NCBI GenBank assembly: GCA_963082875.1
Contig: OY720102.1
Span: forward strand, 4,960,001 to 5,024,000
DNA from: Corella eumyota
Taxonomy: Eukaryota > Chordata > Ascidiacea > Phlebobranchia > Corellidae
Reading direction: 5' to 3'
Length of the DNA: 64,000 nucleotides
The translations under genes were made by a program, and so were the position numbers. Below are positions 37,972 through 48,600 of this stretch, one piece after another; within the stretch, counting starts at the first letter, position 1, and each line of letters begins with the position of its first letter. The notes under the pieces are model-generated. The model searched no databases and was not told the DNA's origin. It saw only the letters and a list, made by a program, of their open reading frames with translations.

Positions 37972-39303
37972 CTATTCAGTTTTATTTTGGTTTGAAAGCT
38001 GTTTTAATTGTTCTTGAGAGGCCGATAACAGCATCTGTAAAGCCAAAAAGTTTTGTTCTCTTTGCAATTTGTTTTTCTTTTCCTCGCTGATAACAGAATC
38101 TAAAATGGACTGCCTGGCATTCTCTACAGACTCTTGTATGGATTGACAGTTTTTTAAACGCTCTTCTTCAAATGCAACTTCAAGTTGTTTTTCATAGGTC
38201 TTAGTTAGTTCATGCAATGCTTCTTTGTTAGTCTCAGTTGTAATTTCCATTTGAGTTTTTAGTAATTCATCGATTTGTTCTTTTATAGACAACTTTGCAT
38301 CTTCGGTTATTTGTGAACACTTCTTTGTAATTTCTAAACACTTTGCATCCACAAAAGATTTTAATTTTTTTTCACAATTCTCTATTAAAACTTTTATTTT
38401 ATTTTCTTGCATTGCATTTTCATCGTTGACCTTTTTTTGCGTCACAGATGATTGCTGTTCTAATATTGTTAAGCACTTCTGTACTATTTTTTCCAAATTA
38501 TTGTCCGATTCAAGGAGTTGTTTGTTAAGTGCTTGCCGGGACATTTCCGAAAACTGTCGAGTCATCAATGTAATAACCTTTTGTGACTCATCTTTTAATG
38601 CCTTAATTTCGATATCATGTGCTTTGTTTATTTGCAAAATTTCTTCCTTACGAGCTTTTTCGCTGGCATTATTCTCCTTCTTCATAGTGCTCGTCAACTC
38701 GGTAATCTCCTGTCTAAGATCCGACATTGACTTTTCTGTTTGTTCTTTTATAATAATGGCAGAGTCTAGTTTACTTTGCAGTTCGAGAACAATTTTACTT
38801 TCAGTTGCTGGAGATTTAAAATTGTCTTTTTTTGGCTTTGAGTTAGTGACTTTATCTGAAAGTTTGTCATCACTAGTTCCACTTGTAAGAGTGGAAAATG
38901 GAGCAAATTTCGTTTCTGGGACATTAAAAACAGCACCACTTCTGTGGTCCCCACTCTGTAAAATTGAGTACTCTGATTTTACAGGATCATCGTTTGAAGA
39001 CACAGAACCCAAAGCAACATCATTTTCATTTTTTTCAACTAAAAGTGTGTCCTGAATGGCGGAGTTAGAAATAGTTTCTTGAAAAATTGAAGTGTCCGAT
39101 AATTTTTCTGGTGAAAGCTCAGAATATTTTTCTTCAGGAGTTTGGGAGTGAGTTGTTTCCAAAATCTTCGGAGACTGAGCTTCCAAAATCCAGGCTGGAG
39201 GATTGTTTTGTGTTGCCACTAAGGGTGAGTCTGACACATTTGAACTTTCAGCATCGGCGCTCTCAAATGTCCCAAAGTCATCATCATCCCATTCTTCTGC
39301 CAT
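37972..39303 (-). CDS. CCDC91: CCDC91-like (p56, GGA-binding coiled-coil protein), 443 aa
   Basis: CCDC91/p56 is an accessory protein of clathrin-coated carriers at the trans-Golgi network that binds the ear domain of GGA adaptors. The N-terminus reads MAEEWDDDDFGTFESA; DDDDFGxFE is the same ear-binding motif that opens human CCDC91. Residues about 40-165 are low-complexity and probably disordered. About 170-420 is long coiled coil rich in K, E, Q and L. The C-terminal block QREQNFLALQMLLSASQEQL aligns with the conserved C-terminus of vertebrate CCDC91 (RQRSLSSLELFLSCAQKQL). Human protein is 441 aa, so the length agrees. Single exon. An acceptor-like AG lies 12 nt upstream of the start. Coiled coils attract chance similarity, but the two end motifs make this assignment good. 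Confidence 0.85.
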   Translation of the reverse strand: MAEEWDDDDFGTFESADAESSNVSDSPLVATQNNPPAWILEAQSPKILETTHSQTPEEKYSELSPEKLSDTSIFQETISNSAIQDTLLVEKNENDVALGSVSSNDDPVKSEYSILQSGDHRSGAVFNVPETKFAPFSTLTSGTSDDKLSDKVTNSKPKKDNFKSPATESKIVLELQSKLDSAIIIKEQTEKSMSDLRQEITELTSTMKKENNASEKARKEEILQINKAHDIEIKALKDESQKVITLMTRQFSEMSRQALNKQLLESDNNLEKIVQKCLTILEQQSSVTQKKVNDENAMQENKIKVLIENCEKKLKSFVDAKCLEITKKCSQITEDAKLSIKEQIDELLKTQMEITTETNKEALHELTKTYEKQLEVAFEEERLKNCQSIQESVENARQSILDSVISEEKKNKLQREQNFLALQMLLSASQEQLKQLSNQNKTE

Positions 39304-39951
39304 TTCTTATCCAATCTACAATCAAGAATTCTGTTTTAATTGTTAACAATCTACTGCAATGAATAGATAAACAAAACTGTTGGAAAAAGCATAAAGCAGT
39401 TGAAACATAGATGCTGTATAAAAGATTTAGATTTAGTATTGAATATCTCATTTACAGACCCTCGTATAACTGTACCGCTGTATAACTACACTCTTTATTT
39501 TTACACAATAATCAAATATAGTAATTTTTAAACACTAGCCAAACTATTAAGCTGTTGAGCACCATAGTTGTAAACTGTCCGTCCCTAATTCCCTTTACAA
39601 AATCGAATTTTACCTGTAATAACTTGATTGTTTTTACGGAAAATTAACAACTCTTTGCACTTGTACTATGTCACGTTTTATAACTCTGCACCAATGACGG
39701 TAGGAACTTGCTGACATGTTTTTTAATTGAATAAAGTTTTTACCGAAAATCGCGCGAACTACAAAAACATAACCAAACAATTTACAACATGCACATGTAT
39801 CTTTTTTTATTTTCAAAAAAAAATTAAGTCCTAAAATTTAAATTTAAAGTTAAATTTTATTTAAAGGTTATGTTAAAGATCTTAACTTCAGGCAAAATAA
39901 ATTGAATTAGCTTAACTATTAGCTATTATTAAAACTGCTTTGTTTTTACAG
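39304..39951. other. Divergent intergenic region, CCDC91-like and RNF8-like genes
   Basis: Two genes point away from each other with about 660 bp between start codons, so promoters of both should lie here. AGs in splice-acceptor context sit 12 nt before each ATG: minus strand GATTGTAG ending at 39,316 and plus strand TGTTTTTACAG ending at 39,951. No TATA box in a convincing position. A short open frame on the minus strand at 39,634-39,816 has no recognisable content. Confidence 0.5.
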
Positions 39952-42900
39952 CTTAAAAGAAAGATGCATTTCTTATTAAAGAGGTTAAATACAAACTTTA
40001 AAGATGTTCTCGTGCACGAAGACTCGATTTTAAAAATCGGAAAGGACGATTCCAACGATTTACAGTTGTTGAATCCATGTATATCATCAAAACATGCAAT
40101 TATGGGTTGTGAAAATGGAAAAATTTATATTAAAGATTTAATGGTAACTCACTTTTTTTCAATAGTACATCAAACTATATTAACAAAGTTAAAACTAAAA
40201 TACTATATTAAAAATGTTTTTTTCTTATGCTATAAAATATACAAACACATTTTTGTTAAATGCAGAGCACCAATTTTACGTATAAAAACAGAAAACACAT
40301 TAAATCTAATGTTAAAATTGATGTCAAATTTGGTGATATAATTGAGTTTGCAAGAGATAGTTTCTTCAACTTTGAAGTTAAAACTGGGGAGAGATTTATA
40401 TATAGAATCGAGGTACCTTACATTTATTTAACATAAAACTAAAAACACTGTTATTTTCACACATATTTTTTTATTAGAGATGTACCAACCTATCACCTAG
40501 TTTAACACCAATAAAACATGTTCATGAATCCAGTCCTTCATTTGCAAATGGGATGTTGTACAACATGCTAATGTAGGTGAATTATTTAAATTGATTTTTT
40601 ATGAAAGTTCAATAGAAAAGTATATGTCTAAACAATTTTAAATTTTAAAGGAGCCGGGAAAAACTATCAATAGAAAAAAACTTGCCCAGTAAGGTAAAAA
40701 TACCTATGAATTGTGTTTATCGGTTGATTTTATAGGCCCCTTTTTCAACAGCATAATTTTTTATAGAATGAACTAGGTTCCAGCCAAGCTTCAGGCTCAT
40801 CAAATGCAAGTTCCAGCAGTATAGGGTAAAAATCAATTTGACTAAAACCTCTTAATAACTAAGCCAAGCTGAAATTAAAATAATATGTCATTTATAAATA
40901 GGGTAATGCATTTGTTTTAGATCAATTAAAAAAGAAAGCTATTTGGTCAACTATAACAACAACATCATTGCACCTGTACAGGTACATGGTAAAGAATTAA
41001 ACAAACTTCCCAGTGTATAAATTCAGCAATCTTTGTAAATATAATTATATATGAGTACCTAAAATAATAACAATAGCATATAACAAGTTTGTTGTTTTAA
41101 GGAAAGGGACTATAAAAAAGAATTGCAAGAAAAAACACATAAAAAGAGCCTTCTGCTTGTTAGTATATAGTTTAATATTATAACAAACCTTACTGAAACT
41201 TAAAAATATAAAACAGTTTACTTTTATGTTTTAGCACAAAAGAGTAGAGGAAATAGAAAAAAAAGTAACATAGCATATCCCTTAACAAAATGCTTTAATT
41301 TACTATTTGGTTGTTAAAAAAATAATAAACTATTCTGTTACTGTTTTTAGAAAGAAATTGAAATGAAAGACATTAAACTAAAACTACAAGAGACGAATTT
41401 ACTTCTAGTAATAAATACATTGTTTTAACTTAACTGTTTTAAAAACATAACTTTAATTAACTTACATAATTACTTAACAATTATTTTGTTAATATTTTTT
41501 AACTATTGTCTTTTAGGTAAAAAAAGCTAATCGAATCACATTATTCCCTTTTTTTAGAAACAAAAGGAAACAGAAATAAAGAAAAAGTTAGAGAAAGACG
41601 TAGCATTGGTAAAAAAGTTTAACTTAAATAAAATATTTATAAAGTAATGTAATTTGAAACCCAGTTTTTTATACCCTTTTTTCGTGATTGTTTTTAGAAA
41701 AAAATTGAAGTGCAGCAGATGCAAACGAAACTACAAGAGCAGAGCTTACTTCTTGTACAAAATAAATTGGTTTTGTTTGACTAATTCAAATATATATATT
41801 TAATTAACTTAAATGGTCACCTGGTACAAAGTATAGTCCCCATCCTTAAGCTAAGGGAGTTGCAACAAATTTGCTTCAGTTTGGTCCAAAAAAAAAAATT
41901 GCAAATTATTTGACAAATTTATTATTTTAATATCCTTTTCAGGTGAAAGTTTGCCAAATCACATTATTCTTCTTTTTTAGAAACAAAAGGAAAAAGAAAT
42001 GAAGAAAAAAATAGAGACAGATGCAGCATTGGTAAAAATATTCAAATATTAATCTTTTTAAATTAATGTAATTTAAATTTCTTTTTTTCACAGCATTCTA
42101 AGAAAACATTAGAGATGGAAAAAGAACTAAAAGCAGAAAAAGTAAGGAGTAAAGTTTTTATAATTATCATGATTTAAAATCTTTGCACAAAAATGACATC
42201 TACATTTTTTGCAGAAGAAAAAAACAGATTTGAACAGAAATCTGAAATTGAAAGACAACGAGGTAATGTATAAAATAAATATCTTTAACACACAAATATA
42301 TTAACACTAAAAAATGTATTTTTAGAATAAGAAGCTGACAAAATATTTTGAACAGGTAAAAAATAAATTATTTTTTTAACTAACTTTGGCCAAGTTAATA
42401 TATAAATTGTTTTTTTTTTAGATAAACAAAGAAGTTACACAAGAAAAACAACTGGTATGTTATAAATTTACATTTGTCCCTTTAATAAAACTACAGTACC
42501 TTATTTATATTTCAGCTAGAGAAAAAGGCATTACAACTGGCAACGGATGTATGTTGTATTATTGTTTTTTTTTTATCAGTAGAGGCATATTTAAAGAATC
42601 CTGAAATTCAAAAAAAAAAAATCACTTTATTATTTTTAGAAACAACGTATTCTGAAAAAATATCAGGAGCTGGTAACACTTATTAATCTCTTTTGACATT
42701 TAACGAATCAAACTAAAAAAAATATTGATTTTAACCCCTGTTTTACCAGTTCATTTTATAATTCCTAATTTTTAACTTTAGAAAGAAACAACAAAGATTA
42801 AGAATCAACACATTAGTGAGGTGGCCCAAAATCTGAATTGTGCTATATGTACAGAGCTGTTCACCAATGCCACTATTCTAAACTGTCGTCACACTTTCTG

Positions 42901-43039
42901 CCGTAGCTGCATCATAACGTGGTCCAAACGACAAAGAAGTTGCCCGATTTGTCGAATACCGATTACCTCTCTGGGAAATTCAATAGATGTCGACAAAGCT
43001 ATTAATTCAATAAAGAAAGTTGGAATTGATACTTATTAA
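39952..43039 (+). CDS. RNF8: RNF8-like E3 ubiquitin ligase (FHA, coiled coil, RING), about 17 exons
   Basis: RNF8 reads phosphothreonine marks at DNA breaks and ubiquitinates chromatin. Exons: 39952-40143 (ATG 39964), 40266-40412, 40478-40572, 40651-40693, 40767-40825, 40921-40981, 41102-41158, 41235-41264, 41351-41407, 41558-41608, 41981-42031, 42094-42141, 42215-42262, 42326-42355, 42422-42454, 42516-42548, 42640-42672, 42782-43039. Without the extra 41698-41755 exon they give 437 aa. FHA: residues 1-110 (ILKIGKDDSND, ISSKHA, STNF). Residues 190-350 are a lysine/glutamate-rich coiled coil from tiny phase-0 exons. RING 372-409: C-x2-C-x11-C-x-H-x2-C-x2-C-x10-C-x2-C, all eight ligands present. 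Order and RING context (LNCRHTFCRSCI) match RNF8 (human 485 aa); CHFR is less likely because the RING is C-terminal. Odd: K replaces the FHA arginine of IGR. Confidence 0.85.
41351..42031 (+). repeat. Duplicated two-exon unit in the RNF8-like coiled coil
   Basis: The exon pair 41351-41407 (19 codons, KEIEMKDIKLKLQETNLLL) and 41558-41608 (17 codons, KQKETEIKKKLEKDVAL) is repeated as 41698-41755 and 41981-42031 (KQKEKEMKKKIETDAAL). The introns between the members also match, with AATCACATTATTC just before the acceptor in both. The first copy of the long exon may itself derive from 41102-41158, which also ends in three leucines. The second long exon is 58 nt rather than 57. Confidence 0.8.
41698..41755 (+). 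pseudogene. Out-of-frame copy of the 57-nt coiled-coil exon
   Basis: Intact acceptor (TTTTTAG) and donor (CTTCTTGTACAA) frame a copy of the 57-nt exon, but it begins with a run of eight A where the frame needs seven. Included as it stands, it meets TGA at the fourth codon. Leaving it out keeps phase 0 across all neighbours. It may be a dead duplicate, a skipped or poison exon, an allelic indel, or a homopolymer error in the assembly. Confidence 0.6.
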
Positions 43040-43500
43040 TTTTTAGGTTCTTATTATTTTTGTGACCAAAGTCGTGTTGTTAAATTTTTTTCACTAAGAT
43101 TTATAACTTATTGTGTACTTGCTTTAATATGTGAACAAACTATGTTTTTTTCTGTTCTCTATTTACTACATTGTATATTTAATTTTTTCTATATGAGCTG
43201 ATTACCTTAAAAAACACATATTTTTCTTTTTTTCGCACTTTTGCTTTATAAAAGATTACCACCTGCATCTTTTTACTATTGTAGCTCAAAAGTAACAGAC
43301 AGCCAAGGCAATCTCGTAAAAGTTTAAAACTTTTTTCGGTCTATTTAAAAAAAAGGAAATTGTAGCAAAAAAGGCAAAAAACTATAGAAATTAAATTAAC
43401 TTATTTTTAAAGATTTGTTTACACTTAAATATAAACACATATTATAAAAAATCGAAGTATATTTATCAGATAAAAAACCTAAAAAAAATGTACCTAAAAA
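43040..43500. other. Tail-to-tail spacer between RNF8-like and RPUSD2-like A
   Basis: About 460 bp of AT-rich sequence holding the 3' ends of two convergent genes. No canonical AATAAA stands out for either strand; ATTAAA on the plus strand near 43,391 is a possible variant. Nothing else recognised. Confidence 0.45.
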
Positions 43501-45524
43501 CTACAGGCGAGCCCAGCTTGGCAGATTACTCTCAAATGACCACCAGGGTGAGATATATTTGTGGGAATGTAAATGCATCAGCAGCTGCGGTGATTCAGAA
43601 AATGGTTGGGTGCAAACCCTGCAAAAAGGGTCATGACCTTCGTTCTTTTTATTTAAGCGAATAAGTTCAGCATCTCTTAGTCGGGCTACATCTTTAACAG
43701 CAACGTGACAAACACCACCCAGCTGGAATCGGGCCTCACCCCAAGCAGTGTGGTTGTAAAGTGGGTCATTGAAAATTGGGTAACCGAGATATTGTAAATG
43801 TACCCTTATTTGGTGAGTGCGTCCTATAACAAAAGCCATGACAAATAACAAAAACCATGATAATTAGCAAAAACCATGATGAATAAAAAATAGTAAAGTT
43901 GGGTAAAAACTTTTTAAAAAAATATTTTCATACACACTAATTCTACTACAAGCCCCACTTATTTGTATTCACATCTTATGTATGAATATTTACCGGTATA
44001 TAAATGGCACTCGACTAAACTAGAGTTTTCCTTGTGACGAAGCAGGCGGAAAACGGATCGACATTCCTTCCCAGTTGAATGCACTTGCATAAAACCTAAA
44101 CCTGTCTCACGTAAACGAGCTTTGCATTCGATTTCCCTTTCTGGAAACTTTCCTGCAACTTCGGCAATATACACCTTTTCAACCTAATAAAAAAAATTGT
44201 TTTTTTAGATCATCAAATTCAAATGACAGGACTTACTTGTCAAATGACAAAACCCAATGAATTTAACTTAAGTGCATGTCATTATATCAAATTTTTTCTT
44301 TTGGATAAAATCACTCTTTAGATAACTCTTTGTTTTAATATTTTACCTTTTTCCAATTGTCGTTGTGTAAGCAGTTTGTTAAAAAGGATTTGTTTTTTGC
44401 TAAAATAAGAACACCAGAAGTCATTTTGTCGATTCGATGAACAAGAAGAATCTTATCTTTTCTTTTCTAAACAAAAATTCAAGTACTATATCTTTTTTCG
44501 TTCGAAAATCATAAAACCAGCCAAAATTTAAGGGTTTAACAAAGAACATGTGCATTTAATACAAAAAGCATGGATTTAAAAACTATTAATTCAATAAAAA
44601 TAATTTTTATTTACAAATTATATTATTTACATGATTTAAAATATGCATGGCATTGTTGCTTAGGTAAAGACCAGACATAGTAACTGGTAAACAACATGGT
44701 TTGTTAACAACCAAACAATCACCATCTTCATGGATAATTTTAATCGGTTGTGCAGATACTGGCTTTTCGTGTCTGTGAAAACTAAACAAATGGTTGTTTT
44801 TGTAAAAAAAAATCATAACTTTAAAAAATAGTTTATCGGTTTTTGTACACTTATATTTATTTTTGCATTGTGTTTAAAATCACATTACATAGGTGTAAAA
44901 ACCTTTTAACCCAGAAAAACATTTTTATAGAAACTTACCAATAAACCAATTGGTCGTTATCATTAGGTAACATTTCCATTTCTTTTACAGACTTAATTGG
45001 TTTTCCATTTAAAAAATATCGACCCATTTCGCATTCTTTTTGCAAATCCAAGTCACACTGAGGATTATGATCATTGCGCATTTGTTTCCAACTTTTTCCA
45101 TTTGCCTCTATATTAAAGAAAGCACTTGATAGTATTTGTATTTGGTAAAAAAACAGCTAATAGCAGGTTACCTGCAACACGAGCTAATCTAAATAATTCA
45201 TTTTTTTCTGATTTAAAATTTATGAATCCATTTTTAAATAACTTTATGTAAAAGAAATGCAAGATACTTACTAAAAATATGAAGTCTGCAAGCTGCATAA
45301 CTTGGCTTTACTTTTCTATAACCATTTTCAATATATTGACTAGGAGCTTCTGGCAAAATCGGGTCATCAGTACTTTTAATGACATGTCTTTCAAGCATGG
45401 AAAGTTCATTGTCATCATGTTTTAAAAATGAAAATTGCGAGAGCAGTCTTCTTTTTAAAGATTTTGATGTATTTAAATTATTAAACAAGTAATTTGGTCT
45501 TACATGCCTACTACAACAAGACAT
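43501..45524 (-). CDS. RPUSD2-like pseudouridine synthase A (RluA family), 6 exons, 401 aa
   Basis: RluA-type synthases isomerise uridine to pseudouridine in RNA. Exons in order: 45272-45524, 44939-45107, 44631-44781, 44347-44466, 43994-44183, 43501-43823; 1,206 nt. N-terminal YIENGYRKVKPSY matches the RPUSD2 pre-domain; FHRHEKPVSAQPIKIIHEDG and VVNKPCCLPV open the catalytic fold. The catalytic aspartate is D204 in HRIDKMTSG, and [20 protein letters not shown] is the family's C-terminal motif. Exon 3 uses the acceptor TTTAG at 44,782-44,783; the AG nearer to it would give a stop. The HPCG motif after VNKP, present in the neighbouring copy and human RPUSD2, is TMSG here, and residues 60-190 are more diverged. 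It is the downstream member of a tandem pair. Substrate unknown; the active-site aspartate is kept, so activity is possible. Confidence 0.88.
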
Positions 45525-45546
45525 TGATTAAATAAAAAGTTGGTCT
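45525..45546 (-). promoter_or_regulatory. Acceptor-like AG 20 nt before the RPUSD2-like A start
   Basis: The minus strand reads TTTTGTTACATTAGGCAG, then 20 nt of leader to the ATG at 45,524. Only 161 bp separate this ATG from the stop of the upstream paralogue, so the site could process a two-gene transcript by trans-splicing. Inference only. Confidence 0.4.
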
Positions 45547-45685
45547 GCCTAATGTAACAAAACATTAAAATTAATTAAGAACAGTTCCGTAAATACTCTA
45601 CAAGATACAATATAAAATAACTTTTAACATAAAAAAATTAGTAGTGCTTAAGTTTTTTACCAGGAAAATTATTGTTGAAAAATGT

Positions 45686-48600
45686 TTAATTTGTATTAAT
45701 ATTGTTTTTGTCTAAATCACACCATTCTGGCATATCTGTCTCGAAGTTCCAGTCAGTTCCTTTATACTTATAAGCATGTAAACACATTGTTAAACTATTT
45801 GGTAGTGGATCTGGCAATGGACTAAGACATTCCTCACAATCTGGTGCAAAATGTAAATTTTTTACACAAATATTTATTTGTTCATTGTCTTCTGTTGTTT
45901 TATTTTTTGTTTCAGTTTGTTTAATTTTTTCTGCTTCAAAATTGTCGATATTATTAAATATTTGCTGTTCAATGTTATCTGAATCGATTTTTCCTAAATT
46001 GTTATTTGGTGGAATTATATTAGATCGATTACCTGTAATGTCATCTACTTTTTGTTTATCTGATACAACAGTTTCAACTACATTTAACAGATTTTCGGTT
46101 GAAGTTTTTTGCTTCGATTTAATTTTGTTTCTCCGCTCTGTCTCCTTGTTTTGATACTGACTCGTAATTTCATCGGAGATTTCTTGTAAGTCTCTTGAAC
46201 ATTTTCCATGCCGAAACCTTTCTTCACCCCAAGCTTCATGATTGTATACTGGGTCATTTAAGATTGGAAAACCAAGATATTGTAAATGCACCCGAATTTG
46301 GTGGGTTCGTCCTAAAGTGAAAAAATAATTTTAAATTAAATAATAAACATATTAAAAATATATAATATTTATTACATTAACTCATAACCTTTTGGTAAAT
46401 TAAGCTTACATATATTGGCCTAATTAATTAAATCAAAATTAAACTAACCTGTTTTTGGCCTACATAGCACTATACTGGTTTTTCCATTTGTTGACAATCT
46501 TTCAAACTCGGTGTAAGCTTCTTTTGAGGTAAAATTGTTGATTTCCCATGCCACTGCATAGCCCAACTTAGGATTGAAAATGGTTACTGGTTGATTGCAA
46601 GAAATTAGTTTGTTATCGCTTTTCGAAGGAAATTCTCCTGCTACTTTACATAGGTATTCTTTTTGAACCTATAAAATAAATTAAATAATGTTAGATATTT
46701 CTAGTTTTTTAATGGTTTTTGAAAAAAAAAATCTTAGGAAAAAAAAAAAGTTTTTTTTTATAAGAAAAAAACAGTAGTTGCTTTGACATACAATATGCAG
46801 TTGTCTGTATGAAGTTAATTATTAACATAAACCAAAAATAAATGCAGTTAAAGGTGCAAATTCACTGCATTTAAATCATCAGTTAAAAATATATTTAATT
46901 AGTAATTAATCAAGCTACGCATGTGTTTGTTACAATAATTTCGTGATTAAAAGTAATAAATCATAATCGTGTTTACGTAATAGTGAAGCAAATTTTCTTA
47001 AAATTTTAAAATTTATGTCCCATATGTTTTAAGCAGAAAATGACATGGACTCATTTCATAGAATCTGTGTTGGTTATTATAAAAAAATAAAGCAGTTCAG
47101 GAAGAATTTTACGATAATCATGCATAACCAAACAGATGGTTTCCTGTGACTTGGTATATTGATAGTTTATTATATGCACAGCAATATAAACAATTAGTTA
47201 AAGACTGCTTTACTGGAAATGCTATTTTATCATTTAACCAATTATGTCTAGCAAGAAAAATAAATTGTATTTTATAAACTCTTAATTTGCTTTTTTGTTT
47301 TGTAGAGCTTTATTTTTTGATAGGCACTTTAAAAGGATTATTTAAGATAGGTTTTTAGTATAAGTATATATAAAAGTTAGACGCTTTTTTGATTTTTTAA
47401 ATCACAAACTATCAACTTTTTTTTTAATTTTACAAAAATTAAATGAAACTGCCCGAGTCGTTTCAATATGAGTCATCAGAAATCGACTGGTGCGAGTCAA
47501 ATTACGTAGTTTCAAGATACATTATAGAATTTTGGAACACGGTGAGATTTACCAAAAATTAATTACAATTTCATTAGTAACTACTAATCTAAATTATGAA
47601 TAATTTTGAATGTTTCTAAAATTTAACTTGCATAAAAATAAAAAATATTTGAATTTTTTGTTTTGCAGATGAGCAGCTTTTCAATGTTATTACTTCCAAT
47701 TTTACTATCCTATTTATATAAAGATTATTCAAAACACACCCCCCATTGTCGCCAACTAAATATTATGTGGTTTGTTTTTGTAATTGTAGGTAAGTTAAAA
47801 AATGATCTGTTAATATAAATTTTATTTTGAGTTTTAAAGCAACATATAATACCAATGCAAGCGCTTGACCTATTAAAATGGTCGAAGTAAAATACTGTTA
47901 TAAATATTTTAAAATTTTATATAAAAATTTCATGGCTTTAAAAGTAAATCATTATTTTCTTATAACCCAAACTTAGGCTTGGTATGGCAAATTGTAAATT
48001 CTATCTAAACTGAACTAGCAACAAACTATTTATAATTAATTAGTTGGTATTAAACTAACCCAGTTACTTTAAAATAATGCCAATTATTCACAATTTAGGT
48101 CTTGGTTCAATATATTTTCATGCAACACTTAGTTTAAGCGGTCAATTAGCTGATGAAATAGGAATGATTTGGATGAGCTCTAGTGTTGTTACATTTTGGT
48201 GGCAGCCAAGATATTTGCCAATATTTTTTCAAAAAAACAGGTAGGTTAATATTTTTGAGCCTTTTAACAGCTGGGTTTTATAAAAACAATTTTTTTTTTA
48301 TGTAGAATAAAAATAATAGGCCTATAAATTTAAAATTAGTTTTTTTTAAAATACACAGGATATTAATAATACCAGGATTTATAACATTTATTTTGGTTAT
48401 AATTGTTAAATCAATTTTCAATATTTGTTTATATTTTTCAGGTTAATATTTCAGTTAATTATGCTTTCAATTTCCATATCTGTTACACTTATGTCATTGG
48501 TGAGACCCGAAATTAATCATTTTTGCTTTTTTACTCTTTCTGTGCCTACATTCTTCTGGTTAAAGGAAGAAATGAAAAGGTAAAAAAAAACAAATTTAAA

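Noticed and set aside
38426-39055. 209-codon plus-strand frame opposite the CCDC91-like gene
   Set aside because: Antisense shadow of a long biased coiled-coil coding region.
44773-44774. Nearer acceptor AG for exon 3 of the RPUSD2-like A gene
   Set aside because: Joining there makes TGA at the junction; the AG at 44,782-44,783 keeps the frame and gives the conserved FHRHE motif.
43501-46311. RPUSD2-like A as a processed pseudogene of B
   Set aside because: It keeps introns at equivalent places, a full open frame of 401 codons and the catalytic aspartate.
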